Counted from the stretch's first letter, positions 1 to 8,681 are shown. The stretch is DNA of 64,000 bases from Rugamonas brunnea (GCF_014042345.1 NZ_JACEZT010000009.1:1-64000), one strand, 5' to 3'. The notes: generated by a model from the letters alone, not told the origin. A program made the numbers and translations.

Positions 1-127
1 CTAGTAAAGCCACGTCGATCACTCCGATCTCCTGTCGAAAGGACAGGAAGGATTGTGCTATGAACGTGGGTCAGATTCCGTTGCAAATTCGTGGGGAAGA
101 TGGGTCAATTTTCAATGCAAATTAACA
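1..127. mobile_element. Terminal end of an IS21-family-like insertion sequence (partial)
   Basis: Two imperfect 24-bp direct repeats lie at 66-89 and 100-123; both read (A/G)TGGGTCA...TGCAAATT. The outer one ends at TTAACA (position 127). On the minus strand this tip reads TGTTAATTTGC...TTGACCC, which matches the style of IS21-family ends: a 5'-TG...CA-3' tip and multiple subterminal copies of the end sequence. The transposase and helper genes would lie left of position 1. A small hairpin (CCTGTC/GACAGG around 32-48) lies inside. Family assignment is from memory of such ends and is not tested. Confidence 0.5.
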
Positions 128-138
128 CTTCATCTTAA

Positions 139-228
139 AATGAAGCAAATCTGTGACTGTAAGTGCGTTAATACGAGCTACTTCATTGGGTGGGAATGGA
201 AATTGAGGTGTCACACATTTGCTTCATT
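139..228. repeat. Unexplained 19-bp inverted repeat with a 52-bp spacer
   Basis: The left arm 139-157 (core TGAAGCAAATCTGTGAC) and the right arm 210-228 (core GTCACACATTTGCTTCA) are complementary at 18 of 19 positions. The arms lie just outside the IS end at 127. The spacer contains a further CTTCATT copy. It could be the ends of a small MITE, a recombination site or a long RNA hairpin. There is no T-tract, so it is not an obvious terminator. Confidence 0.6.
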
Positions 229-453
229 GGACGATCATCGCTCACACTCTTACGCCACTGCCGCTGATAACTGCGCCAATGCCGCCTTCCGTACGCAAGG
301 TGCAGTACCGCACTGACATCGGCCATCGCGTGCCTGACACTAAGCTAACACTTCGCCCGCCGGGGAAAAGTTGGCGCATCGCGGGAATGACGCGGCAACA
401 AGCGCGGCACGGCGCCTTACGGCCGGATGCACGGTCAGGATGGGGAGCGCATA
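229..453. other. Leader region of the PQQ-propeller gene, no gene recognised
   Basis: Between the inverted repeat and the next gene only short overlapping reading frames exist. None has a credible ribosome-binding site or a recognisable product. No clear sigma-70 promoter was identified. The only firm signal is the GGGGAG Shine-Dalgarno at 442-447 for the gene starting at 454. Confidence 0.5.
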
Positions 454-2262
454 ATGAGAAAGTCTTCAGCCGTCGCAACCACGGTTGTCGGCGCCGGGTT
501 GATCGTCGCCGGGTTGGTTTACTTTAACTGGAACAAAGCCGTGCCCGTTGTGGCCATGGGGATCAACTACGTTCGTTACCTGTCGGCGCCGGCGGGCACA
601 TTGCGCACAGAAACGGCAACGCCAGCGCCTCCACCCCAACCCACTCCGGCGCCCCAGGTAGCTGCCGCGTCCGGGGCTACCTCCGACCAGACGCCGGGCG
701 CCACTGCTGGAGATTGGCCGAGTTACAACAAGACCTTGACCTCCAACCGATTCTCGCCGCTGCGCCAGATCAACAAGCAGAATGTCGGCAGATTGGCGGT
801 CCAATGCACCTACGATACCGGTCAATACACCGGTTTCAATTCTGGACTGCTGGAGGTCAACGGCGCCCTGATCGCCGTCACTGAGTACGATATTTTCTCG
901 CTCGATCCGACCAATTGTCATCTGAACTGGCGCACCCACGAGGACTATACGCCGGCGTCGCCGCAGGGTGTCAATCGCGGCGCCGCCTACATGGACGGGC
1001 GGTTGTTCCGCGGTACGCAGGATGGCCGTGTCCTGGCCTACGACTTCAAGACTGGCAAGCGCCTGTGGGCAACCACCATCGCCGATCCCAGGAAGGGTGA
1101 GTCGGTTCCGGCTGCACCTATCGCCTGGCAGGGGCGGGTGTTCGTCGGCAATGCAGGCGGCGACGTGAAGGGCGTGAAGGGCCGCATGTACGCGCTGGAT
1201 GCCCGGACCGGCAGCATCGTGTGGGAGTTTTACTTGGTGCCGAAGCAACCCGCCGATATAGTTCGGGGGCCGGAGGCGGCGTCACCGCTGGATGGCTCCA
1301 CCTGGAACAACGCGCCGGGCTCGCCGATCACCGGCGGGGCGACCTGGACGTCTTATACCCTGGACCCGGCGACCGGCCTCCTCTACGTGCCAGGTGGTAA
1401 CCCAGCGCCCGATTTTGCGACCGGCCCGCGCGCCGGCGCCAATCTCTATTCCGGATCCGTCGTCGTCCTCGACGCGAAGACCGGCGCGTACCGGCGCCAC
1501 TTCAAGATCGTGCCGGTGGACTGGCACGATTGGGATGTCTCGAGCGCGCCGGCGATCCTCCACACCGCTGGCGGCACCACACTATTGTCGGTCGCACCGA
1601 AGGATGGCCATCTCTATGGCATCAACTTGAAGGACGGCGATCTCTTGTATCGGAAACCGGTTACGCGGGTCGAGAACGCCGATCAAACCTTTTCGTCCGA
1701 CAAGGCAGTGCATTTTTGTCCTGGATCGGTGGGCGGCGCCGAATGGAACGGTCCCGCCTTTGATCCGGAGAACAACCTGGTCATGGTTGGCGAGGTTGAT
1801 TGGTGTACGACAGTGACCTTGCAGAGCTCGAAGCAGATTGCGGATGTGGCGGAGGGCACGCCTTGGTCGGGCGAGGCGACGATCAATCCGTATCACACCT
1901 GGGGGAAGCAGGATCCGTTTGGTGACTGGGCGGGATGGCTGTATGCCAGCGATGCGGATACCGGCGCGTGGAAATGGCGCGTCAAGACCAACTATCCGAT
2001 CCAGAGCGGCGTTACCCCGACCGGCGGCGGCCTGGTGTTCTTCGGGGACATGGGTGGTAACTTCTATGCGGTCGACGCCGACAACGGTCGGAAACTGTGG
2101 GGCCGCAAGATTGACGGAGCCGTTGGCGGCGGCGTCATTACCTACGAAGCTGGTGGCGCGCAGAAAGTCGCCGTGGCCACCGGTCTCACGGAAATCCTGT
2201 GGCCGACCGAGATCACGACCGCGAAGGTGTCGGTCCTGGGATTGGAAGGCGGCCACCAATAG
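454..2262 (+). CDS. Membrane-anchored PQQ-binding-like beta-propeller protein (quinoprotein dehydrogenase-like)
   Basis: 602 aa. Start chosen at ATG 454 (MRKSSA), preceded by GGGGAG; an upstream in-frame ATG at 427 lacks a good site. Residues 6-24 form one hydrophobic segment, then a Pro/Ala-rich linker (about 50-90), then a quinoprotein propeller. The propeller opens with the typical W-P-S-Y...RFSPLRQIN motif and contains WHDWDVSSAP and repeated blade motifs such as GWLYASDADTG and GNFYAVDADNG. Family members oxidise alcohols, sugars or aldehydes with PQQ in the periplasm. No adjacent Cys-Cys pair and no CxxCH haem motif is present, so it is not a quinohaemoprotein and may lack the vicinal disulfide of methanol/ethanol dehydrogenases. 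Substrate is unknown. Codon use looks less GC-biased than the neighbours and the gene sits beside an IS end, hinting at acquisition by transfer (inference). Confidence 0.75.
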   Translation: MRKSSAVATTVVGAGLIVAGLVYFNWNKAVPVVAMGINYVRYLSAPAGTLRTETATPAPPPQPTPAPQVAAASGATSDQTPGATAGDWPSYNKTLTSNRFSPLRQINKQNVGRLAVQCTYDTGQYTGFNSGLLEVNGALIAVTEYDIFSLDPTNCHLNWRTHEDYTPASPQGVNRGAAYMDGRLFRGTQDGRVLAYDFKTGKRLWATTIADPRKGESVPAAPIAWQGRVFVGNAGGDVKGVKGRMYALDARTGSIVWEFYLVPKQPADIVRGPEAASPLDGSTWNNAPGSPITGGATWTSYTLDPATGLLYVPGGNPAPDFATGPRAGANLYSGSVVVLDAKTGAYRRHFKIVPVDWHDWDVSSAPAILHTAGGTTLLSVAPKDGHLYGINLKDGDLLYRKPVTRVENADQTFSSDKAVHFCPGSVGGAEWNGPAFDPENNLVMVGEVDWCTTVTLQSSKQIADVAEGTPWSGEATINPYHTWGKQDPFGDWAGWLYASDADTGAWKWRVKTNYPIQSGVTPTGGGLVFFGDMGGNFYAVDADNGRKLWGRKIDGAVGGGVITYEAGGAQKVAVATGLTEILWPTEITTAKVSVLGLEGGHQ

Positions 2263-2322
2263 CGACCCGCGTGCGTCCGTGGCCCGAACGCGTCCAACAC
2301 GGACCGCCTGGCCATCGCGTTT

Positions 2323-2928
2323 TCAGCGGAAGCCCTCGAACGACACCTTCAGCATATGGCGCACAATATCGTCCGCCGGCATCTTGCTGTACTTCTGCAA
2401 GAACTCGACCGCCGGGTCGCAGGTGCGCGCGTAGTAGCTGAACAAAATCACGTCGGGCGGTAGCTCGTGGTTCAGCTGCCCTTGCTGCTGTCCTTGCTTG
2501 ACCAGCGCTTCCAGCTGGCGGTTCAGTTTCATTACGCGCAGCATGTACTTCACATTGCGCATCAACATTTCCCGTACGTGCGGGCTGGTCGAGGGCAGGA
2601 ACGGCAGGCCGCCGTCCAGCCGCACGCGTAGCGCCCACTCCAGCAGCGACGACAGCTTCTGAAGCGGACTGAGCGCGGAGTCGAGCCCGGCCACGTAATC
2701 GAGTGCGCCATCGAGCAGCCGTATCAGCGCCTCGCCCACCAGCTCCTCCTTCGACTTGAAGTGCTTGTAAAGGCTGGGTTTGGAGATGCCGACCGCACCG
2801 GCGACGTCATCCATGGTCATCAAGTCATAGCCTTTTTGGCTGAGCACCGCCGTCGCGGCATCGAGTATCGCGTGCTCGCGCAGCTTAAATGCCTGATTCT
2901 TAAAGCTTAATCGTGGAAGGATACTCAT
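2323..2928 (-). CDS. TetR/AcrR family transcriptional regulator
   Basis: 201 aa. Start at 2928 (MSILPRL), with a GGAAA site just upstream; a longer frame to 3039 would overrun the divergent gene's promoter. N-terminal residues about 13-60 carry the TetR helix-turn-helix (AILDAATAVL, TMDDVAGAVGISKPSLYKHF). The C-terminal ligand domain is family-unspecific. It is divergent from the photolyase/Cfa operon across a 98-bp gap that contains a palindrome, so it most likely represses that operon and itself. Related clusters in other bacteria are usually controlled by MerR-type LitR or an ECF sigma factor, which makes a TetR regulator here noteworthy. The inducer cannot be read from sequence. Confidence 0.9.
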   Translation of the reverse strand: MSILPRLSFKNQAFKLREHAILDAATAVLSQKGYDLMTMDDVAGAVGISKPSLYKHFKSKEELVGEALIRLLDGALDYVAGLDSALSPLQKLSSLLEWALRVRLDGGLPFLPSTSPHVREMLMRNVKYMLRVMKLNRQLEALVKQGQQQGQLNHELPPDVILFSYYARTCDPAVEFLQKYSKMPADDIVRHMLKVSFEGFR

Positions 2929-2940
2929 TGGTAAATTTCC

Positions 2941-2956
2941 GCTACTAATCAGTAGC
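2941..2956. promoter_or_regulatory. Palindromic operator candidate for the divergent TetR regulator
   Basis: The sequence GCTACTAATCAGTAGC has 6-bp inverted arms and lies 13 bp upstream of the tetR start. A related, less perfect half-site pair (AGTAGTAATATTAGC) follows at about 2971-2985. Both lie between the tetR start and the operon start at 3027, where a TetR dimer could block both promoters. Confidence 0.55.
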
Positions 2957-3026
2957 TTTTGTGATTGGACAGTAGTAATATTAGCACGCCAGTACAAATG
3001 ACGGTCAAATTCACCAACAAGACGAC

Positions 3027-4310
3027 ATGAATCCGCCACGCAAACGCATCGCCGTCATCGGCGCCGGTATCTCCGGTTTGGCCAGCGCCTATTTCCTCAA
3101 TCGCCAGCACGACGTCGTGCTGTTCGAGGCGGCCGCCTATCTTGGAGGCCACACCAACACCGTCGACGTCACGCTGGAAGGACGCACGCACGGCGTCGAC
3201 ACGGGCTTCCTCGTCTACAACGAACGCACCTACCCCAACCTCGTCGCACTGTTCAACGAGCTGGGCGTGGACAGCATCGGCAGCGATATGTCGTTCGCCG
3301 TGTCGATGGACGGCGGTGCGCTGGAGTGGGCGGGCACCAGTCTCGATACCGTGTTTGCGCAGCGCGCCAATGCCGCGTCGCCCTCCTTCCTGCGCATGCT
3401 GTGGGACATCCTTCATTTCAACCGCAATGCGCAGCGCTTTCTTCAACGGTCGAACCAGACCGCGCTGACGCTGGGGCAGTTGCTGGAACAGGAAGGCTAT
3501 GGCGCGCGCTTCCGCGATGCCTACCTGCTGCCGATGGCGGCGGCGATCTGGTCCAGTTCGCCGCGCGATATCCTGCGGTTCCCTGCGGCGACGTTCCTGC
3601 GTTTTTGCCTCAATCACGCGCTGCTGCAGGTCAACGATCGGCCGCAATGGCGCACGGTCGCAGGCGGTGCGCGCAACTACGTCCGCAAGATCGTCGCCAC
3701 GCTGCCAGACGTGCGCCTGAAGACGCCGGTTTCTTCCGTGCGACGCGACGGCGGCCGCGTGCAGGTGTTGAGCCACAACGCAAGCGCTGATGAATTCGAC
3801 GCGGTGGTGTTCGCCACCCATGCGCCGACCACGCTGGCCATGCTGCGCGACGCCAGCGAGACCGAGCGCGCCATCCTGGCCGGCGTCCGCTATCAGCCCA
3901 ACACGGCCTACCTGCACACGGACGCAAGCCTGATGCCGCGTCGGCGCAAGGTCTGGTCGGCCTGGAACTACATGGCGGGCGCGCAGGCCGACGGAGAACG
4001 TCCCGTGTGCGTGAGCTACTGGCTCAACCAGCTGCAAGCGCTGCCGTTCGAGACGCCGGTGATCGTGACGCTCAATCCGCACGTGCTCCCTGCCGAAGAC
4101 AAGCAACTGGCCAGCTTCCAGTACGCCCACCCGGTGATGGACCTGGCCACCGTCCGCGCCCAGCAGCAGCTGTCGCAGATACAAGGCAACGGCGGCGCAT
4201 GGTTCGCGGGCGCCTGGACTGGCTACGGCTTCCACGAAGATGGTCTGAAATCGGCGCTGCGCATCGCGGCTGCATTTGGCGCGGCACCCGGCTGGATGGC
4301 GCTGCCATGA
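3027..4310 (+). CDS. FAD-dependent oxidoreductase (NAD(P)-binding/amine-oxidase-like)
   Basis: 427 aa. An N-terminal dinucleotide-binding motif (VIGAGISGLASA, residues 9-20) is followed by an acidic residue and GGH (LFEAAAYLGGHTNT), which is the FAD-containing amine oxidase/desaturase-like fold. This family is the usual first gene of the DUF1365-Cfa cluster; in some bacteria relatives act as flavin acyl desaturases on phospholipid acyl chains. The gene's TGA overlaps the next ATG (ATGA at 4307-4310), so translation is coupled. First gene of the operon facing tetR. Acting on membrane fatty acids is inferred from context. Confidence 0.85.
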   Translation: MNPPRKRIAVIGAGISGLASAYFLNRQHDVVLFEAAAYLGGHTNTVDVTLEGRTHGVDTGFLVYNERTYPNLVALFNELGVDSIGSDMSFAVSMDGGALEWAGTSLDTVFAQRANAASPSFLRMLWDILHFNRNAQRFLQRSNQTALTLGQLLEQEGYGARFRDAYLLPMAAAIWSSSPRDILRFPAATFLRFCLNHALLQVNDRPQWRTVAGGARNYVRKIVATLPDVRLKTPVSSVRRDGGRVQVLSHNASADEFDAVVFATHAPTTLAMLRDASETERAILAGVRYQPNTAYLHTDASLMPRRRKVWSAWNYMAGAQADGERPVCVSYWLNQLQALPFETPVIVTLNPHVLPAEDKQLASFQYAHPVMDLATVRAQQQLSQIQGNGGAWFAGAWTGYGFHEDGLKSALRIAAAFGAAPGWMALP

Positions 4311-5083
4311 ATCACCCCGCCGCCCAGCTGGTGCATGGCCAGGTGATGCACGCGCGCTTGCGTCCCGCGCCACACCGCTTTGTCTATCCGCTGTTTTATG
4401 TGCGCCTCAATCTGGCCCGCCTGGACGAATGTGCGTCGGGCTGGTTTGGCGTGGATCGCTGGCGGCCGCTGTCGATACGCCGTTGCGACTACGGCCCGCG
4501 CGACGGCTCCAGCCTGGAACAATGGATGCGCGCCCTGCTGCGCGAACACCATATCGACGCCGAGGGCGAAATCTGGCTGCAGACCTTTCCCCGTGTGGCC
4601 GGCTACGCTTTCAATCCCGTCAGTTTCTGGCAGTGCCACGACGCGGACGGCCGCTTGTGCGCTGTGCTGGCGGAAGTCAACAACACCTTCGGCGAGTGCC
4701 ACCGCTACCTGTTGCGCGTGGTGCGGACAACGGACGGCGCTGGCACCTGCACCGCCATCAAACAGATGCACGTGTCGCCGTTCTGCCCGGTGGAGGGGCA
4801 CTACCGCTTTCGCTTCCGGCTTGGCGGCGCGCGCCACAGCACGGCCATCGACTACTACGACAACGACGGCGTGCTGCTGCGCACAGCGCTCAGCGGTCGT
4901 CCCGTCCCCATGACCGGCCGCGCACTGGCAGGCGCCCTGCTGCGCTACCCGTTGCTGGGCCTGGGTATCGTGTTTCGCATTCACTGGCAGGCATTCAGGC
5001 TGTGGCGCAAGCGCGTCCCGTTTTTCAGCAAACCGCCCTGCCCCGCACACCACACCACCGTGCACCAGGAGACTGTCCGATGA
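4307..5083 (+). CDS. DUF1365 family protein
   Basis: 258 aa. Start ATG 4307 overlaps the preceding stop; its own stop overlaps the cfa start (ATGA, 5080-5083). The sequence shows DUF1365 hallmarks: an N-terminal H-x-R-x-x-P-x-x-H-x-F-x-Y-P motif, AYAFNPVSFW-like GYAFNPVSFW, and EVNNTFGE. Members are almost always encoded between an FAD oxidoreductase and a Cfa-type methyltransferase. They are implicated with them in modifying unsaturated acyl chains, but the biochemical role is not established. Conserved His and acidic residues make an enzymatic role plausible (inference). Confidence 0.9.
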   Translation: MNHPAAQLVHGQVMHARLRPAPHRFVYPLFYVRLNLARLDECASGWFGVDRWRPLSIRRCDYGPRDGSSLEQWMRALLREHHIDAEGEIWLQTFPRVAGYAFNPVSFWQCHDADGRLCAVLAEVNNTFGECHRYLLRVVRTTDGAGTCTAIKQMHVSPFCPVEGHYRFRFRLGGARHSTAIDYYDNDGVLLRTALSGRPVPMTGRALAGALLRYPLLGLGIVFRIHWQAFRLWRKRVPFFSKPPCPAHHTTVHQETVR

Positions 5084-6285
5084 CTCGCACCTTATCCACC
5101 GTCACGCCGTCCGCCCCCGCAGGCGCGCGGCTGTTCCTGACACTGCTCAACAACATCCGGCACGGGCACCTGGAGCTGGTCACCCCATGCGACACCCGCA
5201 TGGTGTTCGGTGACGCCCATGCGCCAACCGGCGCGACGCTCAGGGTGTCTGACTGGCGCGCCTGCCAGCGCATCCTGCGCGCGGGCGACATCGGCTTCGC
5301 CGAGGCATACGCGGCCGGCTGGGTCGACACGCCGGACCTGACCGCGTTGCTGCGTCTTGCGCTACGCAACGAGGCATCGCTGGAGCAGATGGTGTTCGGC
5401 GGCGTGCTGGCCCGGTGCTGGTATCGCCTGCGGCACTGGCTGCGGCCCAACACGCGCAAGGGCAGCCAGCGCAACATCCACGCGCACTACGACATCGGCA
5501 ACGACTTCTACCAGCTGTGGCTCGATCCCAGCTGGACGTATTCCAGCGCCTTGTTCGACGGTGACTACAGTATGGCGCTGCAAGACGCACAGCGGTGCAA
5601 GTACCAGCGCATCATCGACACGCTGCGACTGCAACCGGGTCAGCGCGTGCTGGAAATCGGGTGCGGCTGGGGCGGATTTGCCGAGCAGGCGGCGCAACAA
5701 GGCATCCATGTGCATGGTGTGACGATTTCGCCATCGCAGCTGGAGGTGGCGCAGCGCCGCGTGCGGCAGCAAGGACTGGGTGACCGGGTGCAGCTGGAAC
5801 TGTGCGACTACCGCGACCTGCGGGGCGAATACGACGCCGTGGTGTCGATCGAGATGTTCGAGGCGGTGGGCGAGCAGTATTGGCAAGAGTACTTCCGCAC
5901 GGTCGCGGCGCGCCTGAAGCCGGGCGCCCAGGCGCTGATTCAGTCGATCACGATCGGCGAGCAGTATTTTCCGCGCTACCGCAGCAGTGCCGATTTCATC
6001 CAGCAGTACATTTTCCCCGGCGGGATGCTGCCCAGCGTCGAGCGCTTCGAACGGCAGGCTGGCCGCTGCGGCCTGCGCCCGGTGGAACGCCAGGCTTTCG
6101 GCCGCGATTATGCGGAAACGCTGCGGCGCTGGCATGCGCGCTGCCGCCAGCACCAGCCGCACATCACGGCACTGGGCTTCGATGAACGATTCATGCGGAT
6201 CTGGCATATGTACTTCGCCTATTGCGAAGCAGCCTTCGACGAGGGACGTACCGATGTTGTCCAATTCCTGCTCCAGAAGGCCTGA
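5080..6285 (+). CDS. cfa: Cyclopropane-fatty-acyl-phospholipid synthase family methyltransferase
   Basis: 401 aa. Transfers a methyl group from S-adenosylmethionine to the double bond of membrane phospholipid acyl chains. Seen in the sequence: an N-terminal SCP2-like lipid-binding region (about 20-120), the HYDIGNDFYQLWLD motif with WTYSSALF, and the SAM-binding glycine loop VLEIGCGWGG. Length is typical of the family. In DUF1365-linked clusters this enzyme may make cyclopropane or a methylated intermediate of another modified fatty acid, so calling it a strict cyclopropane synthase is uncertain. Coupled by ATGA to the gene before; its 3' end overlaps the next gene by 32 bp. Confidence 0.9.
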   Translation: MTRTLSTVTPSAPAGARLFLTLLNNIRHGHLELVTPCDTRMVFGDAHAPTGATLRVSDWRACQRILRAGDIGFAEAYAAGWVDTPDLTALLRLALRNEASLEQMVFGGVLARCWYRLRHWLRPNTRKGSQRNIHAHYDIGNDFYQLWLDPSWTYSSALFDGDYSMALQDAQRCKYQRIIDTLRLQPGQRVLEIGCGWGGFAEQAAQQGIHVHGVTISPSQLEVAQRRVRQQGLGDRVQLELCDYRDLRGEYDAVVSIEMFEAVGEQYWQEYFRTVAARLKPGAQALIQSITIGEQYFPRYRSSADFIQQYIFPGGMLPSVERFERQAGRCGLRPVERQAFGRDYAETLRRWHARCRQHQPHITALGFDERFMRIWHMYFAYCEAAFDEGRTDVVQFLLQKA

Positions 6286-6844
6286 CTGCGCCGGAGCGCC
6301 ACCCGGCGGGCGGGCCTCCACGCTGGCCTGGCTGGCGGGCTGCCTGCTGGGCGTGACGCTGGCGGCCAGCCCGTGCCACGCGGCCAGCTGGCGCGATGAG
6401 CTGCCGCGTGCTGAAGCGCTGGGCGAGGGCGAACTGCGCTGGCTGGGCTTCCGCATCTACCACGCCACGCTGTGGTCCGAGCAGCGCCCGTTCCAGCCCG
6501 AGCGCCCGTTCGCGCTGCAACTGCGCTACTACCGCACCATCAGCCGCCAGCGCCTGGTGCAAACCAGCCTGGACGAAATGCGGCGCCTGAACGGCGACGC
6601 CATCGACGCCGCCGCGCTCGCGCAATGGGAGCTATCCCTGAGCCGCGCATTCACGGACGTGGCGGACGGCGATGAGCTGATCGGCGTGTACGCGCCTGGC
6701 CACGGCATGCGTTTCTACAACCGGCAACACCTGCTGGCGGATATCGCCGACGTGCGGCTGGCGCGCGCCTTCTTCGGCATCTGGCTCGACGAGCATACCC
6801 GCGACCAGCATCTGCGCCGCAAGCTGTTGGGGGGCGCGCCATGA
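6254..6844 (+). CDS. Exported chalcone-isomerase-like protein
   Basis: 196 aa. Start chosen at ATG 6254, inside the cfa 3' end; this gives a basic N-terminus, a hydrophobic core (LAWLAGCLLGVTLAA) and a signal cleavage site after CHA. The mature part contains GLRFRIYHATLW-type elements (here LGFRIYHATLW), the pattern of the bacterial chalcone_3 family. The family's true bacterial role is unknown; flavonoid chemistry is not implied. It ends in an ATGA overlap with the MFS gene (6841-6844). Its place between cfa and a transporter suggests work on a lipid or fatty-acid derivative in the periplasm (inference). Confidence 0.75.
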   Translation: MLSNSCSRRPDCAGAPPGGRASTLAWLAGCLLGVTLAASPCHAASWRDELPRAEALGEGELRWLGFRIYHATLWSEQRPFQPERPFALQLRYYRTISRQRLVQTSLDEMRRLNGDAIDAAALAQWELSLSRAFTDVADGDELIGVYAPGHGMRFYNRQHLLADIADVRLARAFFGIWLDEHTRDQHLRRKLLGGAP

Positions 6845-8151
6845 CTTACGCTTCCGCTCATCCCGATACCGATGTGGGCCCGCGCTGGTGGCGCCTGGCC
6901 GCCTACGGCTTGCTCGGTCTGCCGCTGGCGATGGCCGCGCTGCCCGTTTACGTCCATGTGGCGGCTTATTACAGCGCGTTGCACGGCGTGGCGCTGGCCC
7001 AGCTGGGGTGGGTATTGTTCGGGGCGCGCCTGCTGGACACGCTGCAGGACCCGCTGCAAGGCCATGTGATCGACCGCCTGCGCGGTGGCGTGGCACGCTG
7101 GATGATGGCAGGTGGCGCCATCCTGGCCCTGGCCTTCGCGGGCATATGGCAGCCGCCGGCCTCCGGTACCGTCGCCGCCATCTGGCTGGGCGTCATGCTG
7201 GTGTTGGCCTATTGCGCGCACAGCATGCTCAACATCGCTTACCTGACCTGGGGCGCCGGCCTGACGGGCAGCGGCGCACAGCGCAGCAAGGACCGGTTGT
7301 CTGCGGCCGCGTGGCGTGAAGGCGCCGGTCTGGCGGGACTGGTCGTCGCCAGCGTCATTCCCGCCACCGTGATGGCCGGCGAACCGGCGCGCATCCCGGC
7401 CAGCATGGCGCTGTACAGCGTTGCCTTCGCGGTGCTGCTGATGGTCGCGCTGGCACTGCTGCTGAAGCTCGCGCCCGCGTGGCCGCGACCGAACCCGCAG
7501 GCTGACGACTGGCGCTGCGCGCTGCGGCGCATGGCGTCCAACCGGGGCTTCGTGCGTCTGCTGCTGCCCTACTTGCTGAATGCCTGTTCGGTGTCCTTGC
7601 CGGCCACGCTGGCGCTGTTCTTTATCCGCGACCAGCTACAGGCGGCGGAGCTGGCGGGCGCCTTCCTCGGCTGCTACTTCATCGCCGCTGCCTGCGGGCT
7701 GCCGTTGTGGACCGCGCTGGCACGCCGTATCGGCGTATTGGCATGCTGGCGCATCGGCATGGCGCTGGCCATCGCCAGCTTTGCCGGCGCGAGCCTGTTG
7801 GGTGCGGGCGATGTTCTGCCCTACTTCGCGATCTGCATCGGCGCCGGCGCCGCGCTGGGGGCTGACCTGGCCATGCCGCCCGTGCTGCTGGCCGAACTGC
7901 TTGGTGCGGGCGAGGCGGCTGGAGCCTACTACGGCGTGTTCACGTTGCTGGGCAAGCTCGCGCTGGCGCTGTCCGGGCTCGCGTTGCCGGTGCTGGCCGC
8001 GCTGGGCTACCGTCCCGGCATTGCGGGCAGCACTGCGCTGGTGCTGGTATATGCCGCCGTCCCTTGTTTGCTCAAACTGCTGGCCATGGCGTCGTTGCGG
8101 GCCCCTTCGCCAGCGCCATTGCCCATTGCACGTTACCGGAGCTCGCCATGA
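6841..8151 (+). CDS. MFS transporter (GPH/MFS_2-like)
   Basis: 436 aa with about twelve hydrophobic segments. The N-terminal half carries ARLLDTLQDPLQGHVIDR, the typical loop of the glycoside-pentoside-hexuronide:cation symporter group (cf. R-x-x-D-x-x-x-D-P-x-x-G). MFS_2 family members also include lipid transporters, so with Cfa, DUF1365 and a lipoprotein around it a lipid or lipid-derivative substrate is as likely as a sugar. Coupled to both neighbours through ATGA overlaps (6841-6844 and 8148-8151). Confidence 0.8.
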   Translation: MTYASAHPDTDVGPRWWRLAAYGLLGLPLAMAALPVYVHVAAYYSALHGVALAQLGWVLFGARLLDTLQDPLQGHVIDRLRGGVARWMMAGGAILALAFAGIWQPPASGTVAAIWLGVMLVLAYCAHSMLNIAYLTWGAGLTGSGAQRSKDRLSAAAWREGAGLAGLVVASVIPATVMAGEPARIPASMALYSVAFAVLLMVALALLLKLAPAWPRPNPQADDWRCALRRMASNRGFVRLLLPYLLNACSVSLPATLALFFIRDQLQAAELAGAFLGCYFIAAACGLPLWTALARRIGVLACWRIGMALAIASFAGASLLGAGDVLPYFAICIGAGAALGADLAMPPVLLAELLGAGEAAGAYYGVFTLLGKLALALSGLALPVLAALGYRPGIAGSTALVLVYAAVPCLLKLLAMASLRAPSPAPLPIARYRSSP

Positions 8152-8681
8152 AGACCTTGTTATGCAGCCTGCTGCTGGCCCTGCTCGCGGGCTGCGCCGG
8201 GCCCGACGTCCAGCAGTACAAGGCGCAGCAGCCGGCGCTCGACCTGGCCGTCTTCTTCAACGGCACCACCGACGCGTGGGGCATGTTCCAACGCCGGGGC
8301 GGTGCGGTGGCCAAGCGCTTCCACGTCGTCATCACCGGCACCAGCGGCGACGGCGCCCTGACGCTGGACGAACAGTTCCACTACGACGACGGCAGCAAGC
8401 AGCGCCGCGTATGGCGCCTGACGCGCGCGCCCGACGGTCGCTGGTACGGCCGTGCTGCCGACGTCAAGGGCGAGGCGCTGGGCGAGCTGGCCGGCAACGC
8501 GCTGCGCTGGCAGTACACGCTGGTGCTGCCCGTCGACGGCAGCACCTACGAAATGGCCTTCGACGACTGGATGTTCCTGATCGACGGCTGCACGATGATC
8601 AACCGCGCCAGCATGTCCAAGTTCGGGTTCGAACTGGGCCAGGTCACGCTGATGTTCCGGAGGCGCGCATGCGCTCCCTGA
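8148..8681 (+). CDS. DUF3833 family lipoprotein
   Basis: 177 aa. Start ATG 8148 overlaps the MFS stop. An N-terminal lipoprotein signal (MKTLLCSLLLALLAGC) puts the lipidated Cys at residue 16. The rest is a lipocalin-sized beta-rich domain with GTTDAWGMFQ and VITGTSGDGALTLDEQF, matching DUF3833 proteins that co-occur with cfa clusters. Function unknown; periplasmic-facing membrane location is expected. The 3' end overlaps the SDR gene by 13 bp. Confidence 0.8.
   Translation: MKTLLCSLLLALLAGCAGPDVQQYKAQQPALDLAVFFNGTTDAWGMFQRRGGAVAKRFHVVITGTSGDGALTLDEQFHYDDGSKQRRVWRLTRAPDGRWYGRAADVKGEALGELAGNALRWQYTLVLPVDGSTYEMAFDDWMFLIDGCTMINRASMSKFGFELGQVTLMFRRRACAP

Noticed and set aside
53-527. Short overlapping frames at the left edge as genes
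   Set aside because: They run through IS end repeats and the inverted repeat, have no start signals and no recognisable products.
454-2262. Calling the PQQ protein a methanol/ethanol dehydrogenase
   Set aside because: No vicinal Cys pair, no haem motif, an extra N-terminal membrane anchor and no partner cytochrome gene; only the propeller fold is supported.
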